A stretch of DNA of 64,000 nt from Cupriavidus malaysiensis (GTDB lineage Bacteria > Pseudomonadota > Gammaproteobacteria > Burkholderiales > Burkholderiaceae), in NCBI RefSeq assembly GCF_001854325.1, contig NZ_CP017754.1, forward strand, positions 3,162,001-3,226,000, written 5' to 3'. How positions within the stretch are numbered: the first letter of the stretch is position 1; the number at the start of each line of letters is the position of its first letter. The notes below the pieces were generated by a model that saw nothing but the letters and a program-made list of their open reading frames with translations, ran no database searches and was not told the origin of the DNA. Shown here piece by piece: positions 45,011 through 53,976 of this stretch. The position numbers and the translations under genes are program-made.

Positions 45011-46909
45011 TCAGCGGTTTCCGCCGCGCTGGCCGCCACCACCACCGCCGCCACCGCCGCTACGACCACGCGGGCGCCGGTTAGCGCCACCGGATTTGGC
45101 CGCCTTCGGCATCACGTTGCCGTTCACATCGCCGCCACGTCGCTGCTGTTGCTGGCGACCGGCACCACCGCCGCCGCCGCCGGCGCCAGCCTTGCCGCGC
45201 CCACCACCCTTGTTGCCGCCCTTGTTGCCACCCACCGGCATGGCTGCACCGGGAAGGCTCACGCCGCTGGCAAGCTTGGAATGCGAAGTCAGCAGGGTGG
45301 GACCGTGACTGATGTACCCCATCGACGTCTGCATCGGGTCCGGCTGGCCACGGCCGGCACCATTGCCCCGGCCGCCTGCGGCACGCTCGAAACGCGGCAG
45401 GCCGTCCATGCCGGTCGGCATCGGCATACCTGCCAGCGCCGCTTCCTCGCGCTGCTTGCGGCCGCCGACCTTGGTCACACCCTTGCTCGATTGCTCGCCC
45501 TTGCCGGGCAGCTTGAGCCCGATGCCGCTCATCAGCGCGCGTACCTCTTCGGCCTCCAGCTCGTGCCAGCGACCGCGCTTGAGTCCGCGCGGCAGCAGGA
45601 ACTGTCCGTAGCGCGTGCGGATCAGGCGCGACACCGTCAGCCCCACCGCCTCGAACATGCGGCGCACCTCGCGGTTGCGCCCCTCGGTCAGGGCCACGTG
45701 GTACCAGCGGTTGATGCCCTCGCCGCCGCCATCAGCGATGCGCAGGAAGCTCGCCTCACCGTCGTCGAGCTGGATGCCGTGCAGCAGCCGCTGGCGATCG
45801 GACTCGGCCAGCTCACCCAGCGTGCGCACCGCGTACTCGCGCTCGACGCCGTAGCGCGGATGCATGAAGCGGTTGGCGATGTCCCCGGAGGTGGTGAAGA
45901 TCAGCAGGCCTTCCGTGTTGAAGTCCAGGCGGCCGACCGCGACCCACTTGCCGGTCTTCATGCGCGGCAGGTTGTCGAACACGGTCGGGCGGCCTTCCGG
46001 ATCCGACTGACTGACGATCTCGCCGGACGGCTTGTGGTAGAGCAGCACGCGCGGCGGCTTGCTCGAAATCTTGCGGGCAATCAGCTTGCCATTGACGCGG
46101 ACCTGGTCGGTCGGCAGGATGCGCTGGCCGATATGGGCCGGCAGGCCATTGACCGACACGCGCCCCTGCAGGATCAGTTCTTCCATCTCGCGGCGCGAAC
46201 CCAGCCCGCCATCGGCCAGCACTTTGTGCAGCTTGGGCGCATCATCGTCGGCCGACAGTTCGCGCACCGGCTTCGCCTTGGTGCGCGGCACCACGGTCTC
46301 TTCCTGGTCGAACTGGTCCGAGATCACGAAGCGGAACAGATCGTCGGGGCTGCCAGTACCCTTGGGCGCGCCCTGACGCGGCTGCGTGGCCTTGCCCTTG
46401 GCCTGCGGGCGGCCGCCGACCTTGGCCGACTCGCCGGCCGGCTTTGCCGCCCGCCCCTGCTGGCCTTGTCCCGGCCTGCGCTTGCGCGCACCACCTTCGC
46501 GGCCACCCGGCGCGGCCGGCACCGGCTGCCCGTCTTGGCCCGGCGCAGCCTGTGCCGCTTCGGCACGGATGGCCTCGGCTTCCGCGTCGACCGCTGCAGC
46601 CTTGCGCTTGCCGCGGCTGCGCCCTGCCGACTTGCCGCCTTGAGCCGACGCCGCCGGCGCAGGCTCGCCAGGCGCGGCATCGCCGCCGCCTTCGGGCGCC
46701 GCGCCACGGCCGGCCTCTCGATCCTGCGCCGCCTGGCGGCGGCTCGCCACCAGATTGCGCAAGCCGCGCCGCAGGCCCTTGCGGCGTGCGCCGCCCTCGG
46801 GAGATGCGCCGGACTCGGCCGCACTGCCGGCATCGCTGCCCGGCGCATCCGCGTGGCGGACGTCTTGCTCTACAGAATCGGACAAAGTATTCACAATCGG
46901 ATGTTGCAT
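45011..46909 (-). CDS. rluB: 23S rRNA pseudouridine synthase RluB-like, with long low-complexity tails
   Basis: 632 residues from ATG 46909 ([17 protein letters not shown]). The central RsuA/RluB core (about 220-470) has an S4 RNA-binding segment ([21 protein letters not shown]), the catalytic [14 protein letters not shown] and [16 protein letters not shown]. It modifies U2605 of 23S rRNA. The core is flanked by about 220 Ala/Gly/Arg-rich residues before and about 150 after, ending in long glycine runs. E. coli RluB is about 290 residues, so these tails more than double its length. Confidence 0.9.
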   Translation of the reverse strand: MQHPIVNTLSDSVEQDVRHADAPGSDAGSAAESGASPEGGARRKGLRRGLRNLVASRRQAAQDREAGRGAAPEGGGDAAPGEPAPAASAQGGKSAGRSRGKRKAAAVDAEAEAIRAEAAQAAPGQDGQPVPAAPGGREGGARKRRPGQGQQGRAAKPAGESAKVGGRPQAKGKATQPRQGAPKGTGSPDDLFRFVISDQFDQEETVVPRTKAKPVRELSADDDAPKLHKVLADGGLGSRREMEELILQGRVSVNGLPAHIGQRILPTDQVRVNGKLIARKISSKPPRVLLYHKPSGEIVSQSDPEGRPTVFDNLPRMKTGKWVAVGRLDFNTEGLLIFTTSGDIANRFMHPRYGVEREYAVRTLGELAESDRQRLLHGIQLDDGEASFLRIADGGGEGINRWYHVALTEGRNREVRRMFEAVGLTVSRLIRTRYGQFLLPRGLKRGRWHELEAEEVRALMSGIGLKLPGKGEQSSKGVTKVGGRKQREEAALAGMPMPTGMDGLPRFERAAGGRGNGAGRGQPDPMQTSMGYISHGPTLLTSHSKLASGVSLPGAAMPVGGNKGGNKGGGRGKAGAGGGGGGAGRQQQQRRGGDVNGNVMPKAAKSGGANRRPRGRSGGGGGGGGGQRGGNR

Positions 46910-46913
46910 GGGT

Positions 46914-47819
46914 TCAGTTAGGCAGGCGCTCGTCGCGCGCATCGCGCTCGCCGTCTGCCGGCGTGAGAGCATCGGCCGGCTGGGCGGATGCGGTCTCGGT
47001 ATCGGGTACGCCGTCGGCCGGCGTCCGCGCGGACGCCTCGGCGGCATGGCTGGCTGGCTCAGGTATCTGCCGCTCAGCCTGGGGAACGGCGTCAAACCCG
47101 GCGGGAACCTGCCCAGGTGCGGCTTCGATGATCGCCTCGGTAAGCGTCGCCGGCGCCAGGCCGCCGGCGACACGGCCGGCCTCGGCGACCGTCATGCCAT
47201 CCAGGGCCAATTGCCCCTCCGCCTCCTGCCCGGCGGGCACGCCGGCCTGGCCAAGCGACTCGAAGTCAATGGCCTGCTGGTCCAGCAAGGCCGCCTGGAT
47301 CTGCGCTTGCGCATCCTCCAGCTGGGGCAACTCGTCCAGGGTACGCAAGCCGAGATCATCGAGGAAAGCCTTGGTGGTCGCGTACAGCGCGGGCCGCCCT
47401 GGCACATCGCGATGGCCGATCACTTCGATCCATTCGCGGTCCTCGAGCCGCTTGATCACCTCCGTGCTGACGGTCACCCCGCGGATCTCTTCGATGTCGC
47501 CGCGGGTTACCGGCTGCCGGTACGCGATGATCGCCAGCGTCTCCATCACCGCGCGCGAGTATTTCGGCGGCTTCTCCGGATTCAGGCGATCGAGGTATTC
47601 GCGCATGCCGGGCCGGCTCTGGAAACGCCAGCCACTGGCCAGCGCCACCAGTTCCACGCCCCGATCACGCCAATCCAGACGTAACTCGTCCAGCAGCACG
47701 CGGATGGTGTCGGCAGCCACCTCATCGGCGAACAACCGTCGCAGTTCCGCCACGCGCAAGGGCTCCTGCGCGCAGATCAACGCAGTCTCGAGGACGATTT
47801 TCGCCTCTTGGGTATTCAT
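46914..47819 (-). CDS. scpB: segregation and condensation protein ScpB
   Basis: 301 residues from ATG 47819 ([21 protein letters not shown]). Two winged helices: [21 protein letters not shown] and the motif [29 protein letters not shown]. It binds ScpA in the SMC condensin. The last 110 residues are Ala/Pro/Glu-rich and disordered, beyond the usual 190-residue core. The stop is 4 bp before the rluB start, so the two are translated together; scpA is not in view. Confidence 0.95.
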   Translation of the reverse strand: MNTQEAKIVLETALICAQEPLRVAELRRLFADEVAADTIRVLLDELRLDWRDRGVELVALASGWRFQSRPGMREYLDRLNPEKPPKYSRAVMETLAIIAYRQPVTRGDIEEIRGVTVSTEVIKRLEDREWIEVIGHRDVPGRPALYATTKAFLDDLGLRTLDELPQLEDAQAQIQAALLDQQAIDFESLGQAGVPAGQEAEGQLALDGMTVAEAGRVAGGLAPATLTEAIIEAAPGQVPAGFDAVPQAERQIPEPASHAAEASARTPADGVPDTETASAQPADALTPADGERDARDERLPN

Positions 47820-48431
47820 ATACGGATGTGTGCAGCCTGTCTTTGCACCTGCCCCCGGCGGACCGCCGGAGGATTCGGGGATTTCGGATCCAGCGAGGCC
47901 GAAGCGCCATCGCCATCTCATTGCGCGGCCGGCCGGCATGCCGTCCGCATGAAAGCCGCGCGCCCATCTTATTCTGCTTCGGGTTGCCGGGTCAGTCCGG
48001 CGGAGAATTGCCCTGCTGCCGGCCTCAGCGCCGGCCGAAAGGCCTCTTGCGTTGCACCGCCCTTCTGGAGCGGCGGATCGGCGCGAACGGGTCCAACCCC
48101 TTCCGCCGCAAGAACGATGCAGTCATCCGCACGGTGTTGCGCACCTCCCGTCGCGCAACGCCCAGCCGGTCTTTTGAACCGGAGATCTTGTCAACCGGCA
48201 TGGCTTGCTGCGAGGTGGCTACGTCCGTCAGCAACATTCTGCCCGGACTGGCCTCAGGACGGCCGTTCGAGTTGCCCGGCCATGCGCGCGGCAGCGCCAG
48301 CGCGATAGATACTGCAATGCTGCCGATTGTAGGGCATTCCGGCCCGGCGCTGCAACCGCCCATCACCAGCGCGGCGCCTTCGGCACACCCGACAAAGTGC
48401 CTCACGCATCACCAAAACAGAAGAGCCCCCT
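47820..48431. other. 612-bp region without a firm gene, containing a minus-strand promoter
   Basis: A promoter-like element at 48326-48355 points toward scpB and would leave a leader of about 500 nt. Within it a 70-codon minus-strand frame (48025-48237, MLLTDVATSQQAMPVDKISG...) ends in a very basic tail but has no clear ribosome site. I treat it as unproven. The rest shows no repeats or RNA genes. Confidence 0.45.
48326..48355 (-). promoter_or_regulatory. candidate promoter upstream of scpB
   Basis: On the minus strand TTGCAG (48355-48350), an 18-bp spacer and TACAAT (48331-48326). Start near 48319, far upstream of scpB at 47819. Confidence 0.45.
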
Positions 48432-49190
48432 TCAGAACACCACACAGAAGCCGTGTGCGGCGAGCGTGTGCGGCAACATCGCCGCCCGCACAAGCCCGGC
48501 CGCACCAAACCCCATCACTGCCACGCCGGCACCGACGCGCACCCAGGGCCGGCGCGACCAGCCGCGCAACGCGCCGGACAGGCCGGACAGCATCAGCAGG
48601 TTGGGCAAGGTCCCGAGACCGAATACCCCCATCAGCAAGGCCCCCGACAACGCGTTGCCGGCAAGCAACGATAGGGTGAGCGCACCGTAAACCATGCCGC
48701 ACGGCACCAGCCCCCACGCCAGACCGATGCCGAAACGCCTGAGCAAGCGCGGGCGGACCTGAATCGGGGCGGACGGGGCACCGGCGCGCCGCCCGCGGAG
48801 GCGGCCTGCCAGGGCTCCGGCCCCACGCGCCACCAAGCGCTCCAGCGCGGCGAACTGCGGCGCGCGCCCGGCCAGCAGCCACAGGCCGGTGCCCAGCAGG
48901 ACCATGCTGCCAGCGGCAAACAGGCCGCGCTGCAGCGGCAGGTATTGGGCTCGCCAGGCACCGGCGCCGACCGCGCCCAGCGCGGCACCGAGCAGCATGT
49001 AAGTCACCACCCGCCCCGCATGCATGGATAACTGTTCACGCAACCAGTCCCGCGGCCTGCGCTGCACGACGACCGGCGCTTCCGCCTGCGGCCTCTCGAC
49101 CGCCAGTGCAATGCCGCCGCACATGGCTGCGCAGTGCACGCCACCCAGCAAGGCCAGCAGAAAAACACTGAAAAAGACCGCCGCAGTCAA
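48432..49190 (-). CDS. TauE/SafE-like membrane protein of the cbb3 oxidase locus
   Basis: 252 residues from TTG 49190, chosen because GGGGAGCG lies just upstream and the protein then begins at the first membrane helix (KLTAAVFFSVFLLALLGG). About six membrane helices, with two copies of a Gly-rich motif: GGVHCAAMCGG and GLAWGLVPCGMVYGALTLSL. The HC/MCGG motif marks the DsbD-like/COG2836 group seen beside ccoGHIS genes and thought to handle copper or redox steps in oxidase assembly. Sulfite export is not implied. It is divergent from fnr. Confidence 0.8.
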   Translation of the reverse strand: MTAAVFFSVFLLALLGGVHCAAMCGGIALAVERPQAEAPVVVQRRPRDWLREQLSMHAGRVVTYMLLGAALGAVGAGAWRAQYLPLQRGLFAAGSMVLLGTGLWLLAGRAPQFAALERLVARGAGALAGRLRGRRAGAPSAPIQVRPRLLRRFGIGLAWGLVPCGMVYGALTLSLLAGNALSGALLMGVFGLGTLPNLLMLSGLSGALRGWSRRPWVRVGAGVAVMGFGAAGLVRAAMLPHTLAAHGFCVVF

Positions 49191-49225
49191 CTTTCGCTCC
49201 CCTTCGGATGCCTTCACACAGTAAA

Positions 49226-49996
49226 ATGCAGAAATTGCGCCCTCGCAGCTCAACGACAATAGGCCCCGGCTTGCTCAATTCCATCCCCGTCACCGCGATG
49301 TCGCCCCGTTGCTCGTCCTGCTCGCTCGGACACCTGTGCGTGCCGGTCGGCATGAACCGCAACGACATCGAAAAGATCGACTCGCTGGTGAAGGAACGCG
49401 TGCGAGTCCACAAGGGCGAGACGCTCTACCGGCTCGGCGAACCCCTGAGCGCAGTCTACGCGGTGCGCTTCGGCACCCTGAAGACACACGTGACGATGGA
49501 AGACGGGCGCTCGCAGATCACCGGCTTCCACCTGCCGGGCGAAGTCGTCGGACTCGACGGCCTCGGCGAGATGCAGCACGCGTCGGATGCTACCGCACTG
49601 GAAGACACCGAGGTCTGCGTGATGCGCTTCAACGACCTGCAGACCCTGTCGACCACCGTGCCGTCGCTGCAACAGCAGTTCCTGCGCATGATGAGCAAGG
49701 AGATCACGCAGGACCAGGTCATGCTGCTGACGCTCGGCTCCATGCGCGCCGAGGAGCGCCTGGCCGCCTTCCTGGTCAACCTGTCCGAGCGCCTGTCGGA
49801 GCGCGGCTACTCGTCGACCGAGTTCGTGCTGCGCATGAGCCGGGAGGAAATCGGCAGTTATCTCGGCCTCAAGCTGGAAACCGTCAGCCGCCTGTTCTCG
49901 CGCTTCGCCGAGGCCGGGCTGATCCAGATCCGCCAGCGCCACGTCAAGCTGGTCGACGTACCCGGCATCAAGCAGATCTACGGCAAGAGCTGCTGA
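49226..49996 (+). CDS. fnr: FNR-type oxygen-sensing transcriptional regulator
   Basis: 256 residues from ATG 49226; TTG 49271 and ATG 49298 are alternatives because no start has a good ribosome site. It belongs to the CRP/FNR family with a [4Fe-4S] cluster set Cys29, Cys32, Cys38 (CSSCSLGHLC) and Cys131 (EVCVMRF). A cNMP-binding-like barrel (GFHLPGEVVGLDGLG), a dimer helix and the recognition helix in SREEIGSYLGLKLETVSRLFSRF follow. The recognition ETVSR favours TTGAT-type sites. Such sites occur before ccoN and ccoI in this window. Confidence 0.94.
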   Translation: MQKLRPRSSTTIGPGLLNSIPVTAMSPRCSSCSLGHLCVPVGMNRNDIEKIDSLVKERVRVHKGETLYRLGEPLSAVYAVRFGTLKTHVTMEDGRSQITGFHLPGEVVGLDGLGEMQHASDATALEDTEVCVMRFNDLQTLSTTVPSLQQQFLRMMSKEITQDQVMLLTLGSMRAEERLAAFLVNLSERLSERGYSSTEFVLRMSREEIGSYLGLKLETVSRLFSRFAEAGLIQIRQRHVKLVDVPGIKQIYGKSC

Positions 49997-50071
49997 CCAA
50001 GCCGAGGGCGCAGGCATCCGGCGCCTTCGACAGGCCCCGTTCTGCCCAGCCCTTCGGCCTGCGCGCATCCC

Positions 50072-50317
50072 CTACTCCAGTTCGTCGGTATCGCCGAGGC
50101 GCACCGGCATCGTATAAAAGGTCAGGGCGCTCGACAGCGAGCACAGCAGCCAGGCCAGCAGGAAGCCGATGGTGTAGACCGCCTCGCGCGAGGCCTCGAC
50201 CGGCCGCCCGAACAGCCTGAGATCGCTTGGATCCACCAGCGAGAACACCGCGGCGGTTGCCACACCGGCGACCAGGAAGGCCGGCCACAGGACCCACATC
50301 AGCCAGCGCAGTCTCAT
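50072..50317 (-). CDS. small two-helix membrane protein next to fixH
   Basis: 81 residues, MRLRWLMWVLWPAFLVAGVATAAVF... with a second helix AVYTIGFLLAWLLCSLSSAL and an acidic C-terminal tail. Its ATG overlaps the stop of the FixH-like gene, so it is translationally coupled to the cbb3 operon. Function is not known; context suggests a role in cbb3 oxidase assembly. Confidence 0.8.
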   Translation of the reverse strand: MRLRWLMWVLWPAFLVAGVATAAVFSLVDPSDLRLFGRPVEASREAVYTIGFLLAWLLCSLSSALTFYTMPVRLGDTDELE

Positions 50318-50574
50318 GGCCGCTCCGTGGCTGTCGCGCCGGACACTGCCCGCGCCGCGCCCTGCCGCTCGACCACCAGCCCGTGCCGGCTGACGCCCTC
50401 CTCGATCGGCTTGTCGGGATGCGTCATCGCCAGCCAGATGGTCACGCCGCAGGCGGCCATCGCCGCCAGCGGCCCGCTCATCAGCAGCCAGGGCCAGGGT
50501 TCCTTCCACCACGGCCGCACGGCCTGCTGCATCGTGCCGGCGTCCGTCAATGATTGTCGGGCGGGTCCTTGCAT
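50314..50574 (-). CDS. FixH/CcoH-like protein
   Basis: 86 residues from ATG 50574, with AAGGAG 7 bp upstream; a second ATG at 50532 is possible. After a short leader the FixH pattern PWWKEPWPWLLMSGPL leads into one membrane helix and the periplasmic stretch THPDKPIEEGVSRHGL. FixH-family proteins associate with cbb3 oxidase and help assembly. Lies between ccoG and the two-helix protein. Confidence 0.82.
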   Translation of the reverse strand: MQGPARQSLTDAGTMQQAVRPWWKEPWPWLLMSGPLAAMAACGVTIWLAMTHPDKPIEEGVSRHGLVVERQGAARAVSGATATERP

Positions 50575-50654
50575 GGCTTCGCTCCTTGCTGTTACGCACG
50601 GCGGCATCGTGGCCGCCCCGCTTGTCTGCCCTGCGGCAATCCCCTCCGCACGCC

Positions 50655-52124
50655 CTACAGGTCGCGCGGCACGATGAAACTGGTCGATTGGTTCACCTCG
50701 ACGACATGCCCCTCCTCCTGGCCGCCCTGCACCGTCACGCGGATCTTGTGCGTGCCCTGCCGCGCCTGCTCGAGCGGCACGCGCACGCGGATGGCCAGCA
50801 GGCGGTTCGAGGTCGGTGCGAGTTCGCCGGTCGCCCCGTCGGACTCCACGCGCAGCTTGCCGAGTTCCGCACTGTCGGCGCGGATGGTGAACTGCATCGG
50901 CGCCTCGCTAGTATTGATCAGCTGCAGGCGGTAGACGTTCTCCACCCAGCGCCCCTCGACTTCGCGCCCGAGGCTGCCGCGATCGCGGATGATATCCACC
51001 TTCAGCGGCGTGCGCAGTGACAGCGAGATGGCGAAGCCCGCCAGCAGTGCCAGCCAGATCGCCGAATAGATCATCACGCGCGGACGCAGCAGGCGCTTGC
51101 GCGTCGCCTGGGCCGACCAGCCCTTGCGCATCGCGTTCTCCGACGTGTAGCGGATCAGCCCGCGCGGGTAGTCCATCTTGTCCATCACCTGGTTGCAGGC
51201 ATCGATGCAGGCGCCGCAGCCGATGCACTCGTACTGCAAGCCGTCGCGGATGTCGATGCCGGTCGGGCAGACCTGCACGCAGATGCTGCAATTGACGCAG
51301 TCGCCAAGCCCAGCGGCGCGGTGGTCGGCCTTGCGCGAGCGGCTGCCGCGCGGGTCGCCGCGGCCGCTGTCGTAGGTAACGACAAAGGTGTCGCGGTCCA
51401 CCATCACGCTCTGGAAGCGCGCGTAGGGACACATGTACTTGCACACCTGCTCACGCATGAAGCCCGCGTTGCCCCACGTGGCGAAGGCGTAGAACAGCAT
51501 CCAGAAGGCCTGCCAGGGCCCGAGCGCGAACGCAGCCACCTGCCCGCCCAGCTCGCGGATCGGCGCGAAATAGCCGATAAAGGTGAAACCGGTCCACAGC
51601 GCCACCACGATCCACAGCAGATGCTTGGTCGCCTTGATGCGCAGCTTGCGCAGCGACCACGGATCGCCGTCGAGGCGGATGCGGGCGAAACGATCGCCTT
51701 CGACATGCCGCTCGATCCACATGAAGATCTCGGTATAGACCGTCTGCGGACAGGCATAGCCGCAGAACAGCCGGCCGGCGATGGCGGTGAACAGGAACAG
51801 GGCCAGCGCCGAGATCACCAGCAGCACGCTCAGGTAGATCACGTCCTGCGGCCACAGCACCAGCCCGAAGATATAGAACTTGCGCGCGCCCAGGTCGAAC
51901 AGCACCGCCTGGCGCCCGTTCCACTGCAGCCACGGCGTACCGTAGTAGATCAGCTGCGTCAGCAGCACGAGCCAGACGCGCCAGTTCGAGAAGGCACCGC
52001 TGACCGAGCGCGGGTAGATCTTGCGGCGGACTTCATACAACGCCTCGTCGACCGACTCGGTCGCAGGCGCTGCGGTTGCCGGCCCGCCCTTGCGGGCCAG
52101 CGGTTCCGTCTCCGGTGCATTCAT
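50655..52124 (-). CDS. ccoG: cytochrome cbb3 accessory protein CcoG (RdxA/FixG)
   Basis: 489 residues from ATG 52124. Several membrane helices, with cysteine clusters CGYACPQTVYTEIFMW, CKYMCPYARFQSVM, CVNCSICVQVCPTG and CIGCGACIDACNQVMDKM, the last two being ferredoxin-type 4Fe-4S sites. A C-terminal immunoglobulin-like periplasmic domain follows. FixG/CcoG proteins are implicated in copper reduction for the CuB site. Immediately downstream of ccoP. Confidence 0.96.
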   Translation of the reverse strand: MNAPETEPLARKGGPATAAPATESVDEALYEVRRKIYPRSVSGAFSNWRVWLVLLTQLIYYGTPWLQWNGRQAVLFDLGARKFYIFGLVLWPQDVIYLSVLLVISALALFLFTAIAGRLFCGYACPQTVYTEIFMWIERHVEGDRFARIRLDGDPWSLRKLRIKATKHLLWIVVALWTGFTFIGYFAPIRELGGQVAAFALGPWQAFWMLFYAFATWGNAGFMREQVCKYMCPYARFQSVMVDRDTFVVTYDSGRGDPRGSRSRKADHRAAGLGDCVNCSICVQVCPTGIDIRDGLQYECIGCGACIDACNQVMDKMDYPRGLIRYTSENAMRKGWSAQATRKRLLRPRVMIYSAIWLALLAGFAISLSLRTPLKVDIIRDRGSLGREVEGRWVENVYRLQLINTSEAPMQFTIRADSAELGKLRVESDGATGELAPTSNRLLAIRVRVPLEQARQGTHKIRVTVQGGQEEGHVVEVNQSTSFIVPRDL

Positions 52125-52176
52125 TGGCTGGCTCCGGCGGCGCACGCGCCCTGCGGCGCGGCGCGATGCACTTTCC

Positions 52177-53091
52177 TCATCGTGACGCCTCCGGCGCGTT
52201 CGACAGCCCCCAGACGTAGGCGGTCAGCATGCGGATACGCTCCGGCGTCAGGATCTCTTCATGCGCAGGCATATGGTTGTTGCGTCCCTTCAGGATCCCC
52301 TCGACGATGGTGGACTCCGAGCTGCCGTACAACCATGTGTTGTCGCTCAGGTTCGGTGCGCCCAGCGCCTGGTTGCCCTTGCCGTTGGCGCCATGACAGG
52401 CCGCGCAGGTGGACTTGAACGCGCCCTCGCCACGTGCGGCACGGATCGGATCGTAGGCCAGGCCCGACAGGGAACGCACATACTGCGCCACGTCGCCGGC
52501 GAGCTTGGCATCGATGACCGCCGAGAACGGGGGCATCACGCCATTGCGACCCTTGGTGATGGTCTGCTGGATGGTCTCCGGCTCGCCGCCGTACAGCCAG
52601 TCGTGATCGCTCAGGTTGGGGAAGCCGCGGCTGCCGCGCGCGTCCGAGCCGTGGCATTGCGCGCAATAGTTCAGGAACAGCCGCTGCCCGATCTCTCGCG
52701 CCTCCGGATCGGCCGCCACCTGCTTGATATCCATCTTCATGTACTTCGCGTAGACCGAGTTCTGCAGTTTCTCCGCCGCCTGCCGGTGCGCTGCGAGTTC
52801 GCCTTGTGTGGAGAACTTCAGCAGGCCGGCGTAGGAACCGAGCCCCGGATACAGCACCAGGTAGCCCAGGCCGAAGATGCAGGCCAGCAGGAACATCCAC
52901 ATCCACCAGCGCGGCAGCGGGTTGTTGAGCTCGCGCAGGTCGCCGTCCCAGACATGGCCGGTGTCCTCGACCGCGCCCTGTGCCTTGGCGACCTTGCGTT
53001 GCGAGAACAGCAGCCAGACGCACCACACGATGCCCGCCAGGGCGATCGCCGCGATGTAGTAGCTCCAGAAATCCGAGATGAAGTCGCTCAT
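52177..53091 (-). CDS. ccoP: cbb3-type cytochrome c oxidase subunit III CcoP
   Basis: 304 residues: N-terminal two membrane helices, then two c-type haem domains with CAQCH and CAACH motifs (the methionine ligands are GVMPPF and NNHMPAH). It passes electrons from soluble cytochrome c to CcoO and CcoN. Its ATG overlaps the ccoQ stop by 4 bp. Confidence 0.97.
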   Translation of the reverse strand: MSDFISDFWSYYIAAIALAGIVWCVWLLFSQRKVAKAQGAVEDTGHVWDGDLRELNNPLPRWWMWMFLLACIFGLGYLVLYPGLGSYAGLLKFSTQGELAAHRQAAEKLQNSVYAKYMKMDIKQVAADPEAREIGQRLFLNYCAQCHGSDARGSRGFPNLSDHDWLYGGEPETIQQTITKGRNGVMPPFSAVIDAKLAGDVAQYVRSLSGLAYDPIRAARGEGAFKSTCAACHGANGKGNQALGAPNLSDNTWLYGSSESTIVEGILKGRNNHMPAHEEILTPERIRMLTAYVWGLSNAPEASR

Positions 53092-53285
53092 GAACTGATC
53101 TTCCTGCTAGATGTGGTATCCACATGGCTGCCCGCGCCCGCCACCGACGTCTCGTCAGGCAGTGCGAACGGCAGCATGGCCGACTCTTCGTTGGCGCGCC
53201 GGCGGCCGGCGGACCAGGCCCACCAGCAGATGCCGAGGAAGAAGAGCATCGACAGCACGGTCGAGAATGCGCTCAGCATGGCCAT
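53088..53285 (-). CDS. ccoQ: cbb3-type cytochrome c oxidase subunit CcoQ
   Basis: 65 residues, MAMLSAFSTVLSMLFFLGICWWAW, one membrane helix followed by the SAGRRRANEES basic-acidic linker. CcoQ stabilises the complex. It starts 4 bp after the ccoO stop and overlaps ccoP. The tail (about 35 residues) is somewhat longer than in many CcoQ. Confidence 0.92.
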   Translation of the reverse strand: MAMLSAFSTVLSMLFFLGICWWAWSAGRRRANEESAMLPFALPDETSVAGAGSHVDTTSSRKISS

Positions 53286-53289
53286 GGCC

Positions 53290-53958
53290 TCACTCCTTGG
53301 CCGGCTGCCCGCCGGCAACCGCGGTGTCGACCCGCACATTGCGCTTGTTGATGCCCAGGCCCTGCAGATAGGCCACCAGCGCGTCTTCCTCCGTCTTGCC
53401 TTCCAGCTCGGCCGGCGCCTTGGCGATCTCGTCGTCCGTGTAAGGCACGCCCAGGCGGCGCAGCGCATGCATGCGCGCCTGCACGTCATGCGTTGGCAGC
53501 ACGGTCCTCTCCAGCCACGGGTAGGCTGGCATCACCGATTCCGGCACCACGTCACGCGGGTTGCGCAGGTGGATGCGCTGCCAGTCGTCCGAATAACGGC
53601 CGCCCACGCGCGCCAGATCCGGGCCGGTACGCTTGGAACCCCACAGGAAGGGATGGTCGTAGACCGACTCGCCCGCGGTGGAGTAATGGCCGTAGCGCTC
53701 GGTCTCGGCCTGCAGCGTGCGGATCTGCTGCGAGTGGCAGCCGACACAGCCCTCCCGGATATAGATGTCGCGGCCCATCAGGCGCAGCGCCGAGTATGGC
53801 TTGATGCCGGGATCGGGCTCGGTGGTCGAGTGCTGGAAGAACAGCGGCACGATCTGCACCAGGCCGGCAATGCTGACGACCACGATGGTGCAGATGATCA
53901 GCCAGCCGACATTCTTCTCCAGCGTCTCGTGCGAAAAGAAGCTTCGATTCTCAGACAT
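53290..53958 (-). CDS. ccoO: cbb3-type cytochrome c oxidase subunit II CcoO
   Basis: 222 residues. One N-terminal membrane helix ([24 protein letters not shown]) anchors a mono-haem c domain with CVGCH (71-75) and an axial methionine in [10 protein letters not shown]. It follows ccoN by 18 bp. Confidence 0.97.
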   Translation of the reverse strand: MSENRSFFSHETLEKNVGWLIICTIVVVSIAGLVQIVPLFFQHSTTEPDPGIKPYSALRLMGRDIYIREGCVGCHSQQIRTLQAETERYGHYSTAGESVYDHPFLWGSKRTGPDLARVGGRYSDDWQRIHLRNPRDVVPESVMPAYPWLERTVLPTHDVQARMHALRRLGVPYTDDEIAKAPAELEGKTEEDALVAYLQGLGINKRNVRVDTAVAGGQPAKE

Positions 53959-53976
53959 GGTCCTTTCCTGGGCGTA

